The notes below the pieces were generated by a model. The model worked only from the letters and a program-made list of their open reading frames with translations, searched no databases and had not been told where the DNA came from. A stretch of DNA of 64,000 bases from Eleusine coracana subsp. coracana (lineage: Eukaryota; Streptophyta; Magnoliopsida; Poales; Poaceae), in NCBI GenBank assembly GCA_032690845.1, contig CM064424.1:43971511-44035510 (forward strand), in the 5' to 3' direction. Every line of letters starts with the position of its first letter. Position 1 is the stretch's first letter. Both the position numbers and the translations under genes were made by a program. Of this stretch, positions 1 to 12,574 are shown in pieces.

Positions 1-3000
1 GAACCTCCGCCCTGTACCTCTACTCGACATCGAGAAACTGCAAGGGCGACGGGCAAAGTTTTCCACAAAGCGAAGGTCAACCAGCATCTCCATCGAAGCA
101 ACCAAGCGGAGAATGCATGCAAGCTTTCCATACCTGCAACTTGTCAATCAACTTCGAGAGGTCGAGCTCGGAACACCTCATGCGCCTAAGCTCGGAGAAC
201 CTCGAGCAACACTTAATTTCTCGAAACAGGTCAATCGTCCCTCGAGGTACCGCATATCGGCAGTCCCGACACCCTTGCAAAAGCCGCGCTCCATACCTCG
301 AGCGGCAGAAATACGTCGTGCAACACTTGCACATATGGGCACCTCGAGCAGAAAACTGCGAGATCTCGAGTGGAAGTTCGAAACCTGCGCAAGTCATGAA
401 TACTTCGTGGAACACTTGAGCCAGCCACACTGCGCACCAGCTAGCACTCGAGGGATAAAACTAGACAAGTCACCATGAAAGCTGCTGGCAAGAACTGAAC
501 CTTTCTGTCCTAATGGAAACCGGACTAGACATCGGACGAGCACAAGATGCTTGTGAATACCCTCGTGCAAAACCTAAGCTTGGAACACCTAGTTCAGTAC
601 TTGAGGTTGGGACACTCTGTGCAGCCACCGATGTCGGAACAAGTCAAGTCACCATTAATGGTGCCATTACCATCGATCCATTACTCTCATGAGAATGGAA
701 ACCCATGTAAAAACAAAAAAAAGGAAGGAAAAGGAAAAAAAGAGAGAGAAAAAAGAAAAAGAAAAAAGGAAGAAAAGAGAGAAAAAGAAGGAATAAAAAG
801 AAAAGAAAAAAAAACTTGAGGTATTCCTGGAAACCCAGCGCGGCAAATCAAGCAAACTCGAGGCACCTTTGCAACCCTCAAGCCGCCGAACGAAGTTCCG
901 AACTTCCACTCGGCGTCAAAGGTTGCCAGCAGGCAATACAACCACTTGCTACTTCGCACAGCAAGCCGGCATCTGGCACGAAGGCTTCGTGACAGGTAAT
1001 GAGTTTGTTATCGTCTTATCACCATGGTTCCTTAAGCTTTGACGGATTGCTCTGACATGCATTACTAAGGCACATACTAAGTTCTTAATCGCTTAAAAAC
1101 ATACCATGCGTTAGCTGCTCGCGCGAGATGTGTGCATGCATGCATGTGTGCCTAGCATACTTTCATCACACACTGTGCAAAAGCAACCTTCGTACTGCCC
1201 ATAACCTTCATGTGGTACACCGTACGTTGAAGGTTCATAACCCTGGCGTTGCAGCTAAAAACCTTCCAAGGCTGACAACCCTCGTAGGGCAACTCATAAC
1301 CCTCGTGTGACACACCATCCCTAGAAAGTTGAAACCCTCGAAGCGGTAACACAGGTTACCTGTGAGGCAAAACCTTAGCCAGGTGACAGTGCGGACCTTC
1401 GAACCGCAATTGAAACAACCTCAGCGAACCGTAATTCAAACAACCCCAGAACCCTCAAAGGGTACCAGCTGAAGCTAGAATCCTCGAGCCACGTGCAAAT
1501 CTAGCAACTTTAGAGACCTTCAACTGCACGCCACCGTTAAGTCTGCATGCACATCGTGATTTTACTATATCCAGATTCTCATGCTTTCATATATTCTACC
1601 AACTTTATCAAGCCATAACCTTCATTCAGAACATGCTAGTAGCAATAAAACGTGCACCCTTGCTGATCAATTCTCAAACTGCTTGAGGGATTGCTCATGC
1701 TCGAGAGATCGTTCACCATCATACACGAAACCGCCTGAGGGACAGCTCACTCTCGCGGAACCCCCTACAGCTAGCATGGAACCAGTGGCGACACTACGTA
1801 CAGCTACCCTAGTGCCAGTGTAAATCACTATGATGCACCACCCTTTGCTTTGATCTAGCTTCGCCACTGCGTGGAACCCTTGCAAGAGCGGGTCCAGAAC
1901 CCTTGTGTGGCAGGGCCGGACCCCGTGCACAAACCCAGAACCCTGGCAAGCTACGCCAGCCTGCGCTCCAAGTCTCCTTGTGTCAACATACACTCGTCAC
2001 CTTTGAGTGCTAAGAGCCGGTGTGCGGGTCCTCTCTATTCAACATCGATGGGCCGGCAAGCAACATATCGTACCTACAACATCTGCACGGCAAACCAACT
2101 TATCTGGAATTATTTTTCAGGAGAAGCCTTCGTTCGGCCTCGCATATGCATGATAATTCTTCTGCAAAGTTGTGTGCATGCATGCATGCCAAGCACACAT
2201 TTGCCCTACATTTTGCAAAAATAACCTTCAAGCTTTGTTAGCAAATAGGACAAACATTGTGATTAATATCTGAGCGCATTCCTTGACAATGGAAGTAGAC
2301 AAGTCGAATACAAAGTTTATATGCATTTTGCAATCATGCAAATATTTAGACTTCAACTTCAAGCCCCAATAAGGCTTTAATTATTGTTCACAATTCTTGT
2401 TTTCAAAAGAAACTGATGTTTTGTATTCGACTGTACTATCTCGAAAACAAACTCGAACCTTAGCAGGACCAATTAACTCTCTTGTACGGTCTTACAAGAG
2501 AACGTCACATCTCAGTCAATTTTCCTTGTCATTCATCACTCTCGAGTGAACTTTTTAATAACAGTATTCTCCCTTAGATAAGGCTGTTGATACATGTTTG
2601 CCCAACCAGCAAGTTCCCAATAGGACCTCGGCTCATCTTTATACCAAATTTTTTCGGTTACTAACATGCAGAGCTTCGCCTCCCTTAAGCTAACCCTATC
2701 CTGCAAGATCACCCGTCTTTGTACGCAGGTTTATTGATTTCCAATCGTTGATCTATGGTTTCCACCAGACATCTGACATTAAACAGTTTTGGTACTCTCT
2801 GATCAATGGCTTTTGGCTATACTACTTTTCCTCAGCAGGCAACATTTACATTCATTTGCTTGTTAAAGGACAACGGCTCAAAATATGAATAGGGCCTTAC
2901 ATTGTTGATTTTTAGAACTTACTCATTCCATGGATAAAACCATTTGCACAATCAAATTTACTCACTTCATCATATCTGCTAAAGCATACCATTGCATGGC

Positions 3001-3007
3001 TAAGGCC
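1..3007. other. Repeat-derived non-coding DNA, no gene seen
   Basis: I see no protein similarity in either strand. Many short variants of a CCTCGA-containing phrase recur (for example around 140-330, 1195-1350 and 1440-1490), as they do in the tandem arrays further right, so this is probably the non-coding 3' interior of the LTR element whose LTR ends at 6024. A segment near 1127-1200, with a GTGTGCATGCATGCATG core followed by a CAAAA-AACCTTC phrase, has a diverged second copy near 2168-2232, about 1.04 kb away. The element's coding part is not in the window. Confidence 0.5.
707..815 (+). repeat. Purine-only low-complexity tract
   Basis: About 109 nt made almost wholly of A and G (AAAAAG, GAGAGA and AAGGAA blocks). 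Reading it as protein gives only Lys/Glu/Arg runs, so it is low-complexity DNA and not a gene. Confidence 0.85.
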
Positions 3008-3240
3008 GAAAGAGTCAAGAGCTCATCAGAAGTCTCCCAAGGGAGCAAATGTAAAAAAAAAAATTGACAAAGAGCAAAGAGCTCATCAAAAGTCTTGCAA
3101 GGGAGCAAATATTGAAAAATTTCGACAAAGAGCCAAGAGCTCATCAAAAGTCTCCCAAGGGAGCAAATGTCAAAAACTTTCGACAAAGAGCCAAGAGCTC
3201 ATAAAGTCTTCCAAGGGAGCAAATGGCAAAAAATCAACAA
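3008..3240 (+). repeat. Tandem repeat, about 59-bp unit, four copies
   Basis: The phrase AAGAGCTCAT recurs at about 3018, 3078, 3136 and 3194, each time followed by an AAGTCT..CAAGGGAGCAAAT block and a GACAAAGAGC block, so the period is 58-60 bp. Degenerate partial copies continue at 3241-3275 and 3600-3712. The repeated peptide it encodes on the minus strand is a by-product of the repetition. Confidence 0.85.
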
Positions 3241-4009
3241 TGTACCAACTTATCACGTCTCCAAGGGAGAAAAATTTGCACAACACTCATCGAAGTGTTG
3301 AAGGTTTTTATTCATGCACTATCCGCCAGCACTTCGTGCTCAAGATGAACACAATCATTGGCTATGGAATACTTTTTTCCTCCAAAATGCGCACTACACT
3401 TTCAGCTCGAAGTAAGTGCAACATTTTGCATACAAAGCACTGTATCAAAACGCAGACCTTCCAACAATAAAAAGCCACTCGAGGGTTTTGATGCCCTCGA
3501 TAAGGAGTCATGCATTCTTTTAAATTATAATGGTCACTTCAATCACAGGAAATCCTTTGAACTTTCACACAAGTAATTTTGCCGAAAGCGAGCCAAAAGT
3601 TGATAATATCGACAAAGAGCTAGAAGTGCTCAAAAGTCTCCAAAACAGAGCAATAAAAAAAATCATCAACAATGAACCAAGAGGTTACAAAGTCTCCAAG
3701 AGAGAAAAATAGGCACAAACACCTATCAAGGGCATGTTCCAATGGTTTTATACATGTATATACATATACACACACATATGTAGAGTTACCTTATGCAAAG
3801 AAACCTCGATCATGGTTCCAAGCATCCCTGTATACAAGAAGTGTAAATACCTCACATGAAAAGCATGAAATGCATACCTCGCATGAACTCTCTTGCAACA
3901 GCAATGCAAGGTCAACCCTCGAGCTCCATTAAAAGCATCCTGAATTGTATGCTAGAAGAGTCCTCGTAGATCAAGCTGCATCTTGTAGCATCACACAAAA
4001 GCCCGCCAG

Positions 4010-5650
4010 GTTAATCACCCTCAAAGCCTCATAAGAGGCTTGAGGGTCTCGCCATCAATTTTTTGTGACGTCTTTGGCATACCCTCAAAGCTTTACAAAT
4101 GGCACGAGCGGCTCGCCGTCGACCGTAGGTGGCATCTTCGATTTATCCTCGAAGCCTCACAAGAGGCTCGAGGGGCTCGCCATCAATTTTTTGTGACGTC
4201 TTTGGCGTACCCTCGAAGCTTTACAAATGACACGAGGGGCTCGCCGTCGACCTTAGGCGACATCTTCGATTTATCCTCGAAGCCTCACAAGAGGCTCAAG
4301 GGGCTTGCCATCGATTTTATGTGACGTCTTTGGCTTACCCTCAAAGCTTTACAAATGACTCGAGGGGCTCGCTGTCGACCTTCGATGTCATCCACAACTC
4401 ACCCTCGACGCCTTACAATGGCTCGAGGGGCTTGTCTTCGACTCACTGAGATTATTAAGTCACCCTTAACGCATTACAGTGGCTTGAAGGGCTCAATATT
4501 TGAAAAACACAGGTTGCACACCAGGAAATACATAGACCCACCCTTCTACGCATCAAGATAAGTTGCCTCATCTTTCTGCCTCTGCATAGTTGCATTTCCC
4601 TAGTGGCCTATTTTAAGCATCCTCGAAACCTTCGAGTAGCGAGTGAGGCACCCTCATGCCCACCAGGTATATCAAACCGCAGCTAGAACAATTGACGAAG
4701 TGTCTGGGAATGAAGGTTCAAACAAAAACCGCTGATAATAAAAAAATAGCTTGTCCTAGCAATATACGCACCATAGCTAACCGCTCAGAAGTGTCGAAAC
4801 AATTTCATGAAGGAAGTTGGAATATTCGATGAAGCATAATGCTTAGTAACGAGCCACGATGGCATGACGTAGGTAATCACCCCATCACTGGCTCAAGGCA
4901 CCAATAATTTGGCATGTCTACACGAGGCTCCCTGTGAATGCAACACTATGAGGTATGTCATGAAACCCTCGAAGCCTTGCAAAGGCTCGAGGGGCTCATT
5001 GTTGACCCCTTGGTGATATTTTTTGAGCCACCCTCGAAGCCTTGCTAAGGCTCGAGGTGCTCACCGTCGACCTTCGGCGACATCTTTAACTCACCCTCGA
5101 AGCCTTGTAACGGCTCAAGGGGCTCACCGACAACATCTTCGACTCGCCCTAGAGGACAGTCAAAGGCTCAAGGGGCTCATTGTCAACATCTAGAAAAGGC
5201 TACAGGGGTCATGCTAGAGGACCACGAGTAAAGCTTCACTTATGAACACCAGCCAAGAGGGGCTACGGGGGTCATACTGGAGGACCAGTCCTCCCATGAG
5301 GGCAGTTTTTGCCTGGCGCTCATAAGAGAAGACTCGAGGAATAGAAACACCCTTCGAGCCAACAAAATTCTTTAAAATATTATGATCATTGCTAATGATG
5401 CAAGCTTATTTTTTTTGTTATCTAGGGCTTCAGGGGCTCGCTTTCAACATCATCATCGATTCACCCTTAAGGCATAACAAAGGCTCGAGGGGACCGCAGT
5501 TGACCTTTCACATCACCATCGACTCAGCCACATCATCAACTTATTCTCGAAGCCTATGGCTTGAGGCATTCATTGTCAACCTATAGCTTTGTCATCGACT
5601 CATTCTTAAGGCCTTGTGATGACTTGAGGGGATCAACGTAACTCAGCATC
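4010..5650 (+). repeat. Tandem array, 128-bp unit made of two about 64-bp half units, decaying rightwards
   Basis: The phrase AAGAGGCT occurs at 4033, 4161 and 4289, exactly 128 bp apart. Within each unit there are two half units of the form CCTCGAAGC...GGCTCGAGGGGCTCGCC. Diverged half units continue at about 4400-4500, 4960-5200 and 5420-5650. Such arrays are common in the 3' non-coding interior of large grass Gypsy elements. No coding signal is present. Confidence 0.8.
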
Positions 5651-5753
5651 GACGTCAACGTACCCTTTGGTTCGAGCTGTAATGGGACCTCTTTAGGATT
5701 AGCAACTATCTGGTCTTGTTGTGCCAGCCAAGACCAAATAGTTGAGGGGCTAC

Positions 5754-6024
5754 TATTGGGGATAGTCACATGTGCCATGGGCTAGGATCCCCTAGTTATA
5801 TAAAAAGAGGCCCATCTAGAGGTCTAGGGACCTTGTTGTAAAGTCTGAGGACTTGCTTGTAATATTCAACCCCACCAATGGAATAAACATCAAACCCTCC
5901 CCCTCTCCCTCTATAAATAGAGGGGTAGGGCTTGAGGGAGAGGACCTTTTTGCCATTCACTCATTTGCCTCTCCCCCTTCCCATTTCCTATCATCTCTCA
6001 TGTTCGGAGGTTAAGACCCCAACA
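5754..6024 (+). mobile_element. 3' LTR of an LTR retrotransposon, plus strand
   Basis: A polypurine-like run (GTTGAGGGGCT) ends just before TATTGGGGATA, and the segment closes with GACCCCAACA. The ends are therefore an inverted TGTTGGGG/CCCCAACA pair with the first TG decayed to TA. A TATAAATA box lies at 5912-5919, followed by CT-rich DNA as in LTR promoters. The preceding tandem-array DNA is taken as the interior of the same element. The family is not identified. Confidence 0.6.
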
Positions 6025-6493
6025 CAAACATCTTGCAAACTAAACATTATGATGAACTCATAGAGTCATTCACAAAGTGTTGTAAGCTTCAGGGGGAGAT
6101 TCCTTCTGAAGAGTAACTTGTCCAAACATCATATTGCACTCTTTTCCTTTGTGAGTTTTTCCTATTTGGTTTCTCATAAAAGGTTTTTAATGAGGCAATA
6201 TCAATACAAGTAAATGTCATATCTCCTGATTTTTCCCTACTAGGGTTTTTAGAAGGTGATATCAAATGACATAATATTGTCCTCTAAACTCGCTTATGGA
6301 TTTTCCTTCGAAAGTGTTTTTCCCATAAGAGTTTTCAATGAGGCAATATCCAATATATGCTGTATCAATTTCTCCTGATTGTCCAACTGTGTTTTAAGGA
6401 GTTTTCACAGCATATCAAAATATATCTCCTCATATTTTTCCCAGAAGATTTTTGGAGGAGTGGTACGATGATGATCGATTGATCAAGGGGGAG
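6025..6493 (+). mobile_element. 3' untranslated tail of a Copia element
   Basis: Repeated blocks of the form TTTTCCC..AGGGTTTTT..GAGGCAATATC (about 6180-6430) are characteristic of the stretch after the RNase H domain in many plant Copia elements. A GGGGGAGA tract is at about 6092 and the final polypurine tract AAGGGGGAG is at 6485-6493. The coding part is missing, and the left edge abuts the 5754-6024 LTR. Confidence 0.55.
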
Positions 6494-6683
6494 TGTTAAG
6501 AATCCTTGTGATGGATTATTGATCAATCATGTCACTCCACTAGGATTATAGTGTGAACGCACCATTAGTGTGAACACAAAGATTACTTGGCCTCTACTCT
6601 TTCCCCTACTATATATTGTACTCGTTATCATCAATAAAGAACACAATTCATTGTCTTCCCATTTGTCTCATTTACATTCAACA
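6494..6683 (+). mobile_element. 190-bp Copia LTR, plus strand
   Basis: It starts TGTTAAGAATCC directly after a GGGGGAG polypurine tract and ends ACATTCAACA. It contains a promoter-like CTACTATATATTGTA segment and an AATAAAG signal. It is inserted into the LTR of the minus-strand Copia element, whose LTR sequence resumes at 6684 (CTAACAACGGAAATTGC) and matches 12846 onward. Confidence 0.65.
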
Positions 6684-6766
6684 CTAACAACGGAAATTGC
6701 AGCTTATTTAGGAAGACAACTAAACAGGGAAAAAAACTAAGTGACCGTGCGTTAGAGTATTCAACA
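6684..6766 (-). repeat. Truncated 3' LTR of the minus-strand Copia element
   Basis: Closely matches 12846-12931 over its whole length: both contain GGAAATTGCAGCTTATTTAG and both end TATTCAACA. The TSD-side part of this LTR is absent because the 6494-6683 LTR abuts it. Confidence 0.75.
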
Positions 6767-8903
6767 ATTCTCCCCATAATCTTGTTCATATGCACCTGAA
6801 TTCTTGACGCCGATCTTGCCGTGAAGCTCTTGGAAGCAAACACGGCCTAACGCCTTGGTCAGAGCATCCGCCAGTTGTAGGTCCGTCGCCGTGTAGCTAA
6901 GGATGATCCGCCGGTCATCGACACACTCCCGGATGAAGTGATAGCGAACATCGATATGCTTGCTTCGGTCGTGGAAGACTGGGTTCCTGCTCAGTACAAT
7001 GGTGGACTGATTGTCCACCAGTAACTCCGGCGCACCAACCTCTGCTCCGAGCATGTCAGTTAAGAGGCAAGCTAACCAGATGCCTTGACACGCCGCCGTT
7101 GCCGCCGCAATGTACTCCGCTTCACATGAAGATAGTGCGACCACTCACTGCTTTGACGACTACAAAGTGATGGGGTTGCCGCCGAGGAAGAATATGACGC
7201 CGCTTGTGCTCTTGCATTCGTTGACATCACCAGCCATGTCGGTGTCGTTGAAGCCGATCAGCTTGGGCTGCCCCTCCAGGTGCTTGGTGTAGTGCAGTCC
7301 ATGTCCACGCGTGCCAGCCATGTAGCTGAGTACATGTTTCACCGCTGCGAGGTGATCCTCCTTGGGTTCCGCAATAAACTGACTTAAGTACCCGACTGCG
7401 AATGCCAAGTCCGGCCGGGTGTGCACTAGGTATCTAAGCGCGCCGATGACACTCCGGTACTCAGTGGCGTTCACCGCCTCCGTAGTGCTCTGCTTGCTCA
7501 ATTTCAGATGACTCTCCATGGGTGCCGCGCAAGGGTTGCACGACACCATGCCACACCGCTCCATGAGCTTGCTGGCGTACGCCGACTGACAAAGAGTGAT
7601 CCCGCCCTGGCTTTGACACACTTCAATCCCGAGATAATAAGAAAGAAGACCAAGGTCACTCATATGAAAGTTTTCCAGCATTTCCTTCTTGAACTCCTTG
7701 ATCAGATCGACGCTAGTACCGGTGATGATCAAGTCGTCCATGTACACGCCAACGATCAGTCGGCCGCCCACTCTGCTTCGGATGTAGACACCATCTTCTG
7801 AGCTGCTCCTCTGGAAACCAAGTCTAGCCATGGTGGCATCGAGCTTGGCATTCTAGGCCCTGGGTGCTTGACGAAGTCCGTATAGAGCCTTGCGAACATG
7901 AAGAACCTTCTGCTCGCTACCTGAGACGTCGAAGCCAGACGGCTATTGAACGTACACCTCCTCCTTGAGCTCGCTGTTCAGTAACGCGCTCTTCACCTCC
8001 ATGTGGTGGACTTGACACTGCTCGTGTGCTGCCTGTGCCACCACCATCCGGACTGACTCCAAGTGAGCCATGGGCATGAAGACTTCGTCGATGTCGACGC
8101 TAGTGCGTTGCGTGTAGCCCTTGGCGACGAGGCGTGCCTTGTGTCACACAACCGTGCCCTTCTCATTCTGCTTTACCTTGTACACCCATTTGAGCATGAT
8201 GGCTCGGTGCCCATTGTGGAGTGTTGCCAGCTCCCAGGTGTGGTTGTCTTCAATTGCCTTCATCTCCTCGCACATCGCTTCTCGCCACGCTGCCACTTGT
8301 TCTACTTCAAGGAAGGACGACGACTCTTTAGCCGATGTGATGTTCAGCTCGCCGGTGACTAGCCGCTGGGCGAGTCCAGGCACAGGGGTGTTGCCGAGGA
8401 TATTGTCGATGGTGCGGAACCGCAGAGGTGCGTTGTCTTGGTCAGCATCGAGGTCGCTGTCGTCTAGCTCAGGTGGCGGTGAGGCGAACTCTATGTCCTC
8501 TCTAGAGTGGCTGCTGCGGTCGGTGGAGGTGTATGTGCTGCCACGGATGTCGTGATCACCTCGGTCGTGTACTCGGAGAAGGAAGGCTCGATGTCACTGT
8601 CGGGTTCACCGCCACTATTCCAGCTCCATTGTGCCAACTCATCGAACATGACGTTGTGGCTGATGATGATGTGCTTGGTGACGGGGTCATAGCAGCGGTA
8701 TGCCTTGGAGCCATTCTCGTAGTCGATGAAGACGGTCTTGATGCTGCGGTTGTCGAGGTTCTTCAACCCAGGCTTGGTCACCTTGATGTGCATGATGCAG
8801 CCGAAGACTCGGAAGTAGTGGATCCATGCCACGCCTCATAGGGTGTCTTGCCATCGAGGGTGCACATAGGAGACCGGTTGAGGATGTGCACCGCCATGGA
8901 GAC
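6767..8903 (-). pseudogene. Copia pol: end of integrase, reverse transcriptase and RNase H
   Basis: Reading leftwards from 8903 the frame continues the integrase (NRSPM..LDGKTPYEAWHG), then a core-adjacent region (FGCIMHIKV, 8490-8832), the start of RT (AWREAMCEEMKAIEDNHTWEL, 8144-8383), the RT palm with an intact catalytic YMDD (in VGVYMDDLIITG, 7740 region), and RNase H (SCEAEYIAA, SKHIDVRYHFI, 6767-7144). Disabling changes include a stop in place of the Trp of a QAPRAW-type motif near 7853 and a stop after the GGNPITL segment near 7160. It forms one unit with 10414-11590; the integrase is split exactly by the 8904-10413 solo LTR. Confidence 0.85.
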
Positions 8904-10413
8904 TGTTGGTCGTAACTACGCACCCACTTATATACCGCAAGAGGACGGTGTACGATTGTAGCACTTTTTCCCTTGAATTGAGTATTCCAAGGTTTATCAA
9001 ATCCAGTGCGACCTTAGGGATAATTAAACAAAGTTAACAGTAAAAAATTAGTCAAAGCTATTGTCGAATTCAGGTTGCATGAGGGAAGACTGGCCAGCGC
9101 AAAGGTGCGCCAGATAGCAAATCTGTCGTTGTATCGATCGGCGTAGGTGTTGAGCCGATTGGCACACTGATGAATCTATCATCGCGCCGATCGACATAGG
9201 AGTTAAGCCGATCGACACACTGGTGGATCTAAACCAAAGTGCGCCAGATACCTTGTAAGCTTAAGCTGTTAAGTAAGTAGCCAAGTATCTACTAGTGAGA
9301 TCATAACCAGAAAGTCTAATTGAATAGCATAATAATGGGTAATTACATGGATCAGTGAAAATCTATAATGAATAAGATCACCCTACTTTTGGAGCGGCTC
9401 CTGATTTATCGCTGCCGAGAGAAAACCCTTAATCATGCGAGTATCTTACCCTACTCAACTATCCAATAGTGCTGCGCAGGCTTAGTGCTGTCACCGCTAA
9501 ACCACACTACTAGCATCATCAGGCAACCATAACCAATACAATGTCCGAATACTATCCTAATCACCATGATCAAGACAATATCTACTTACTTAGCCTAGAA
9601 CTAAGCAATTGGAATAAGCACATGTATGATTATAGAACAAGATAGACAAATCACCAAAACCATCATCAACATATTCAATCATCCTTGAGAGACATAGAGT
9701 AAGATTCATACCCATCGAGATGGCCTACCTTGACGGATCAACTCTTAACACCAATGGTTCTTGAAACTCAACTAGAGATCTATTCTAACGAGGCAAGCCT
9801 CGGTTGCTCTAACTCACGGATCTGTTGTTCCTCTGTCGCCTCTGCCTCCTTTTTTCTGCTAAAACCAGGGTTTACAAGTATTTATAGAGGTTTCTAGCAA
9901 ATAAGACGGTTGCGCCGATTGGCGCAAGATTGCGCCGATCGGCGCAAGCTGTGTCTTCTCTGGTTTCTCCTCCAAGTCGGTTCTTCTACCTTCCACAGCT
10001 GCCATGTGGGCCTTTTCCTTTGAGATAAAGTCTTGTACTGCATGTCGAGATCTTGAATTTTCATAAATCTTCTAGGAAAATATCTTCAAGTGTCTTGCGC
10101 ATATAAACTTCCATAAACATGTGGAATGGGCCTCAGTCACTTCTGTGGGCCAAAATACCCGTGCATCAACCAGCTCATGGACTGCACCGATCGGCGCACT
10201 GGGCTTCTTTAGTGCTTTTCATCGGTTCTGGACTCCTGTCCTCTCCAGCATCACTTTAATCACCAATTTTACCTGTTTCTGCAATAGAGCTCGAAAACAA
10301 CACATATATAAATATATAGGAAATATCATAGGTAAATGTCCTAAATTAGTATCAATTATGCTCTAATTGGGGTAATATTCACATATAAAAGGGGCACTTG
10401 GGGAGTGCCAACG
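8904..10413 (-). mobile_element. Solo LTR (1,510 bp) inside the Copia integrase; TSD GAGAC
   Basis: Starts TGTTGGTCGTAACTACGC and ends GTGCCAACG (CA decayed to CG). The 5-bp sequence GAGAC at 8899-8903 is repeated at 10414-10418. Removing the LTR and one GAGAC restores an open integrase frame across the junction (GYFWGEVVSMAVHILNRSP), which proves the boundaries. The first about 90 bp match the LTR ends at 15417 and 25500, so it is a relative of the Athila-like family; transcription direction is inferred as minus from a CTCTATAAATA box (complement of about 9880-9890). It carries TGCGCCGATCGGCGCA palindromes at 9911, 9931 and 10193, and looser ones at 9131-9220. Confidence 0.9.
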
Positions 10414-11590
10414 GAGACAACCTCTCCCCAGAAGTAGCCGGGGACGCCTTTCACCTTGATCATGCACCGTGCCATGGTGACGATGCTCTGGTTCCTCCGC
10501 TCCACCACCCCATTATGCTGCGAGGAGTAGGGGGCCGTGAGGTGTCACTCGACGCCACGCTCGGCATAGTAGCTGCCAAACTCGACCGATGTGAACTCCC
10601 CCCATGGTCGGTGCAAAGGACCTTTAGCTTCTTGCCGGTCTCGACCTTGATGGCTACCAAGAAATTCTTGATTTCCGCTGGAGCCTGATCCTTGCTTGAC
10701 AGGAGGCGGAGCCACATAAAGCGACTCATGTCATCGACAAGAAGCAAAAAGTATTTGTTACCGCTTGGGGTGGCCGGAGCGATTGGCCTGCATAGGTCGC
10801 CATGCACCAGCTCAAGGGTTTGCTCTGTTCTGTGGTGCGCTTGCCCAACGAACAACGCCCACCGCTGCTTGCCAATGAGGCACCCATCGCACACCTGATC
10901 CACCTGATCAAGTGCCAGGAGCCCACACACCATTCCCTGACTCACCAGCTTGCGTAGCGAGGGGAAGTTAAGGTGGCCGTACTGTGCATGCCACTGCCAT
11001 GCCCTCTCCAAGCTCCGCACTGTCAGGCACACTGGGCACCCAACATTCGGCTCGAGGTAGTAGAGGCAGGAGGGAGACCGCCGCACTCGAGCGAGGAGGT
11101 GACGACTTGGGTCGTACATGCACAGAATGCCGGTGAAGATGTCGATGCGGCAGCAGGTCTCGTCGAGCTGCCCCAGGCTGATGATGCTTGCCTTCAGATG
11201 TGGGATGAAATACACCCCGGTGAGTGTTCGATGCTCTCCACTCTTCCAAACAAAGATGATGTTGCTGCACCCCTCGATGCGGGTGATGGAGCCGTCGCCA
11301 AATTTGATGGTGCTGCAAATATGGGTGTCAAGCTCGGAGAAGAGGTGCTTGGTGCCGGTCATGTGGTCATCGCGCCAGTGTCGAGGACCCAGCAGGTGTC
11401 GCTGCGCTCCTTTGGTGGGCCGAGGTCGGCGGAGACCTTCTGCTCCTCAACTTGCAGTGGCACACGCGGCGGCGCAGGAGCAGGGGATGGCGACGATGGT
11501 GGCGGCGCCGGGTCAAGGATAACATCGTGGGCCATTGGTAGCCCATGCTCCTCTTCTTCCCTTGCGCCACATGGGCCTGAGCTGCCTCAT
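10414..11590 (-). pseudogene. Copia protease and integrase N-terminal half
   Basis: The retropepsin active-site tetrapeptide DTGA is encoded at 11382-11371, but a one-base frameshift immediately follows, before the HMTGTK segment. Downstream come the GAG-pre-integrase zinc region (H-QYGHLNFPSLRKL and CDGCLIGKQ) and the integrase core start (LELVHGDLCRPI, LLLVDDMSRFMWL, LCTDHGG). The frame is then lost (SSHRSSLAAT..) near 10600. Family position and order fit Ty1/copia. It is not expected to be active. Confidence 0.85.
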
Positions 11591-11591
11591 C

Positions 11592-12405
11592 TCACTTCTT
11601 CTTCCTGCATTCTTTGACCCAGTGGCTTTTCTTCCTGTAGTAGTCGCACTCGTCAGTTGGGTATGCTTTGGAAGTAGAAAATCTCCCGCCCTTGTCACTG
11701 GTGCTTTGACCACGCCCGCACGGCGGCTTGCCGCTAGTGCGACATCTTTGTACACCGGAGCCAGCACCGGAGCTGTTGCCTTCGTGGTTCTTCATGCGCG
11801 CGGTCCACTCCTTCGTAAGCAAGAGTCACCCATTGGAGTCTTTCCTAGACACCGATGACCTCTTGCGGCATTCAACGGCGCGTAGATGCCCTGTGGCCTC
11901 CTCCAGCGATAGATTGTTCAGGTCGAGCATGGTCTCCATGGAGATCGCTACGCCCTCCAGCTTCTCGGGCAGCTCGTGCAGCATCTTCTTGATCACCTCC
12001 TTCGTGGTCACATGATCACCAGGAACTCGCATCTCAATTGCCAAAGTATTAAGACGCAAGGCAAAGTCTTCCACTAGCTCACCAGGTTTGAAGGTGATGG
12101 CAGCGAAGTCCTGTCTGAGCTTCTTGCTCCTTGACGTGGTCAACGCTGACCTACATAATGCACATCGCATCCCACGCCTCACGTGCGGTCTCCTTGACAG
12201 CCAGACCCACCTTCATCTCCTTAGGAACGGCTCGAAGGAGAGCGGCGAGCACGTTGCGGTCGTCATGGTAATTGCCGTCACTGGACTCAATGACATCCCA
12301 TAGCCCTACCGCCTGAAGATTCACCCGCATGACCAACGACCAATCGGTGTAGTCGTTTTGGCCGAGGACCGGGTAGAGAATGCCGGATGTCGATTTCTCA
12401 ACCAC
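11592..12405 (-). pseudogene. Copia gag, frameshifted, with a damaged zinc knuckle
   Basis: Three consecutive segments in different frames are recognisable: an N-terminal part (LGQNDYTDWSLVMRVNLQA, 12151-12405), a UBN2-like middle (LRQDFAAITFKPGELVEDF.., 11826-12182) and a basic C-terminus (11592-11822). The CCHC zinc knuckle reads CDYYRKKSHWVKEC: spacing and His are kept, but the second Cys is Tyr, a single G-to-A change on the coding strand. The segments overlap only by shifting frame, so it cannot give a full Gag. No ATG is evident at the N-terminus, where the similarity begins at a GTG. Confidence 0.8.
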
Positions 12406-12560
12406 GTGCTTGAGGACGGTGCCGGATCACTGGCACGCATGTCGTGGCGGCGGTGATGGCAAACAACATCGGTTGCGGTGTGGTGGAGTCAACATCCCAT
12501 CAAGCTACTGGCGACACAGGGCGAAGCTGCGTGACATGATAGGCGTTGATCGGAACACGG

Positions 12561-12574
12561 GCCCTGGTACCAAA
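12561..12574 (-). other. Primer binding site, initiator-Met tRNA type
   Basis: On the minus strand TTTGGTACCAGGGC follows the LTR end directly. It is two substitutions away from the usual TGGTATCAGAGC primer site that pairs with the 3' end of initiator tRNA-Met. Confidence 0.7.

Noticed and set aside
547..959. Lys-rich and Phe-rich open frames around 547-959
   Set aside because: They are produced by the purine-only tract at 707-815.
3008..3240. Short regularly spaced repeats considered as a CRISPR array
   Set aside because: Repeats and spacers are both conserved (a simple 59-bp tandem repeat), the genome is a plant, and no cas genes exist.
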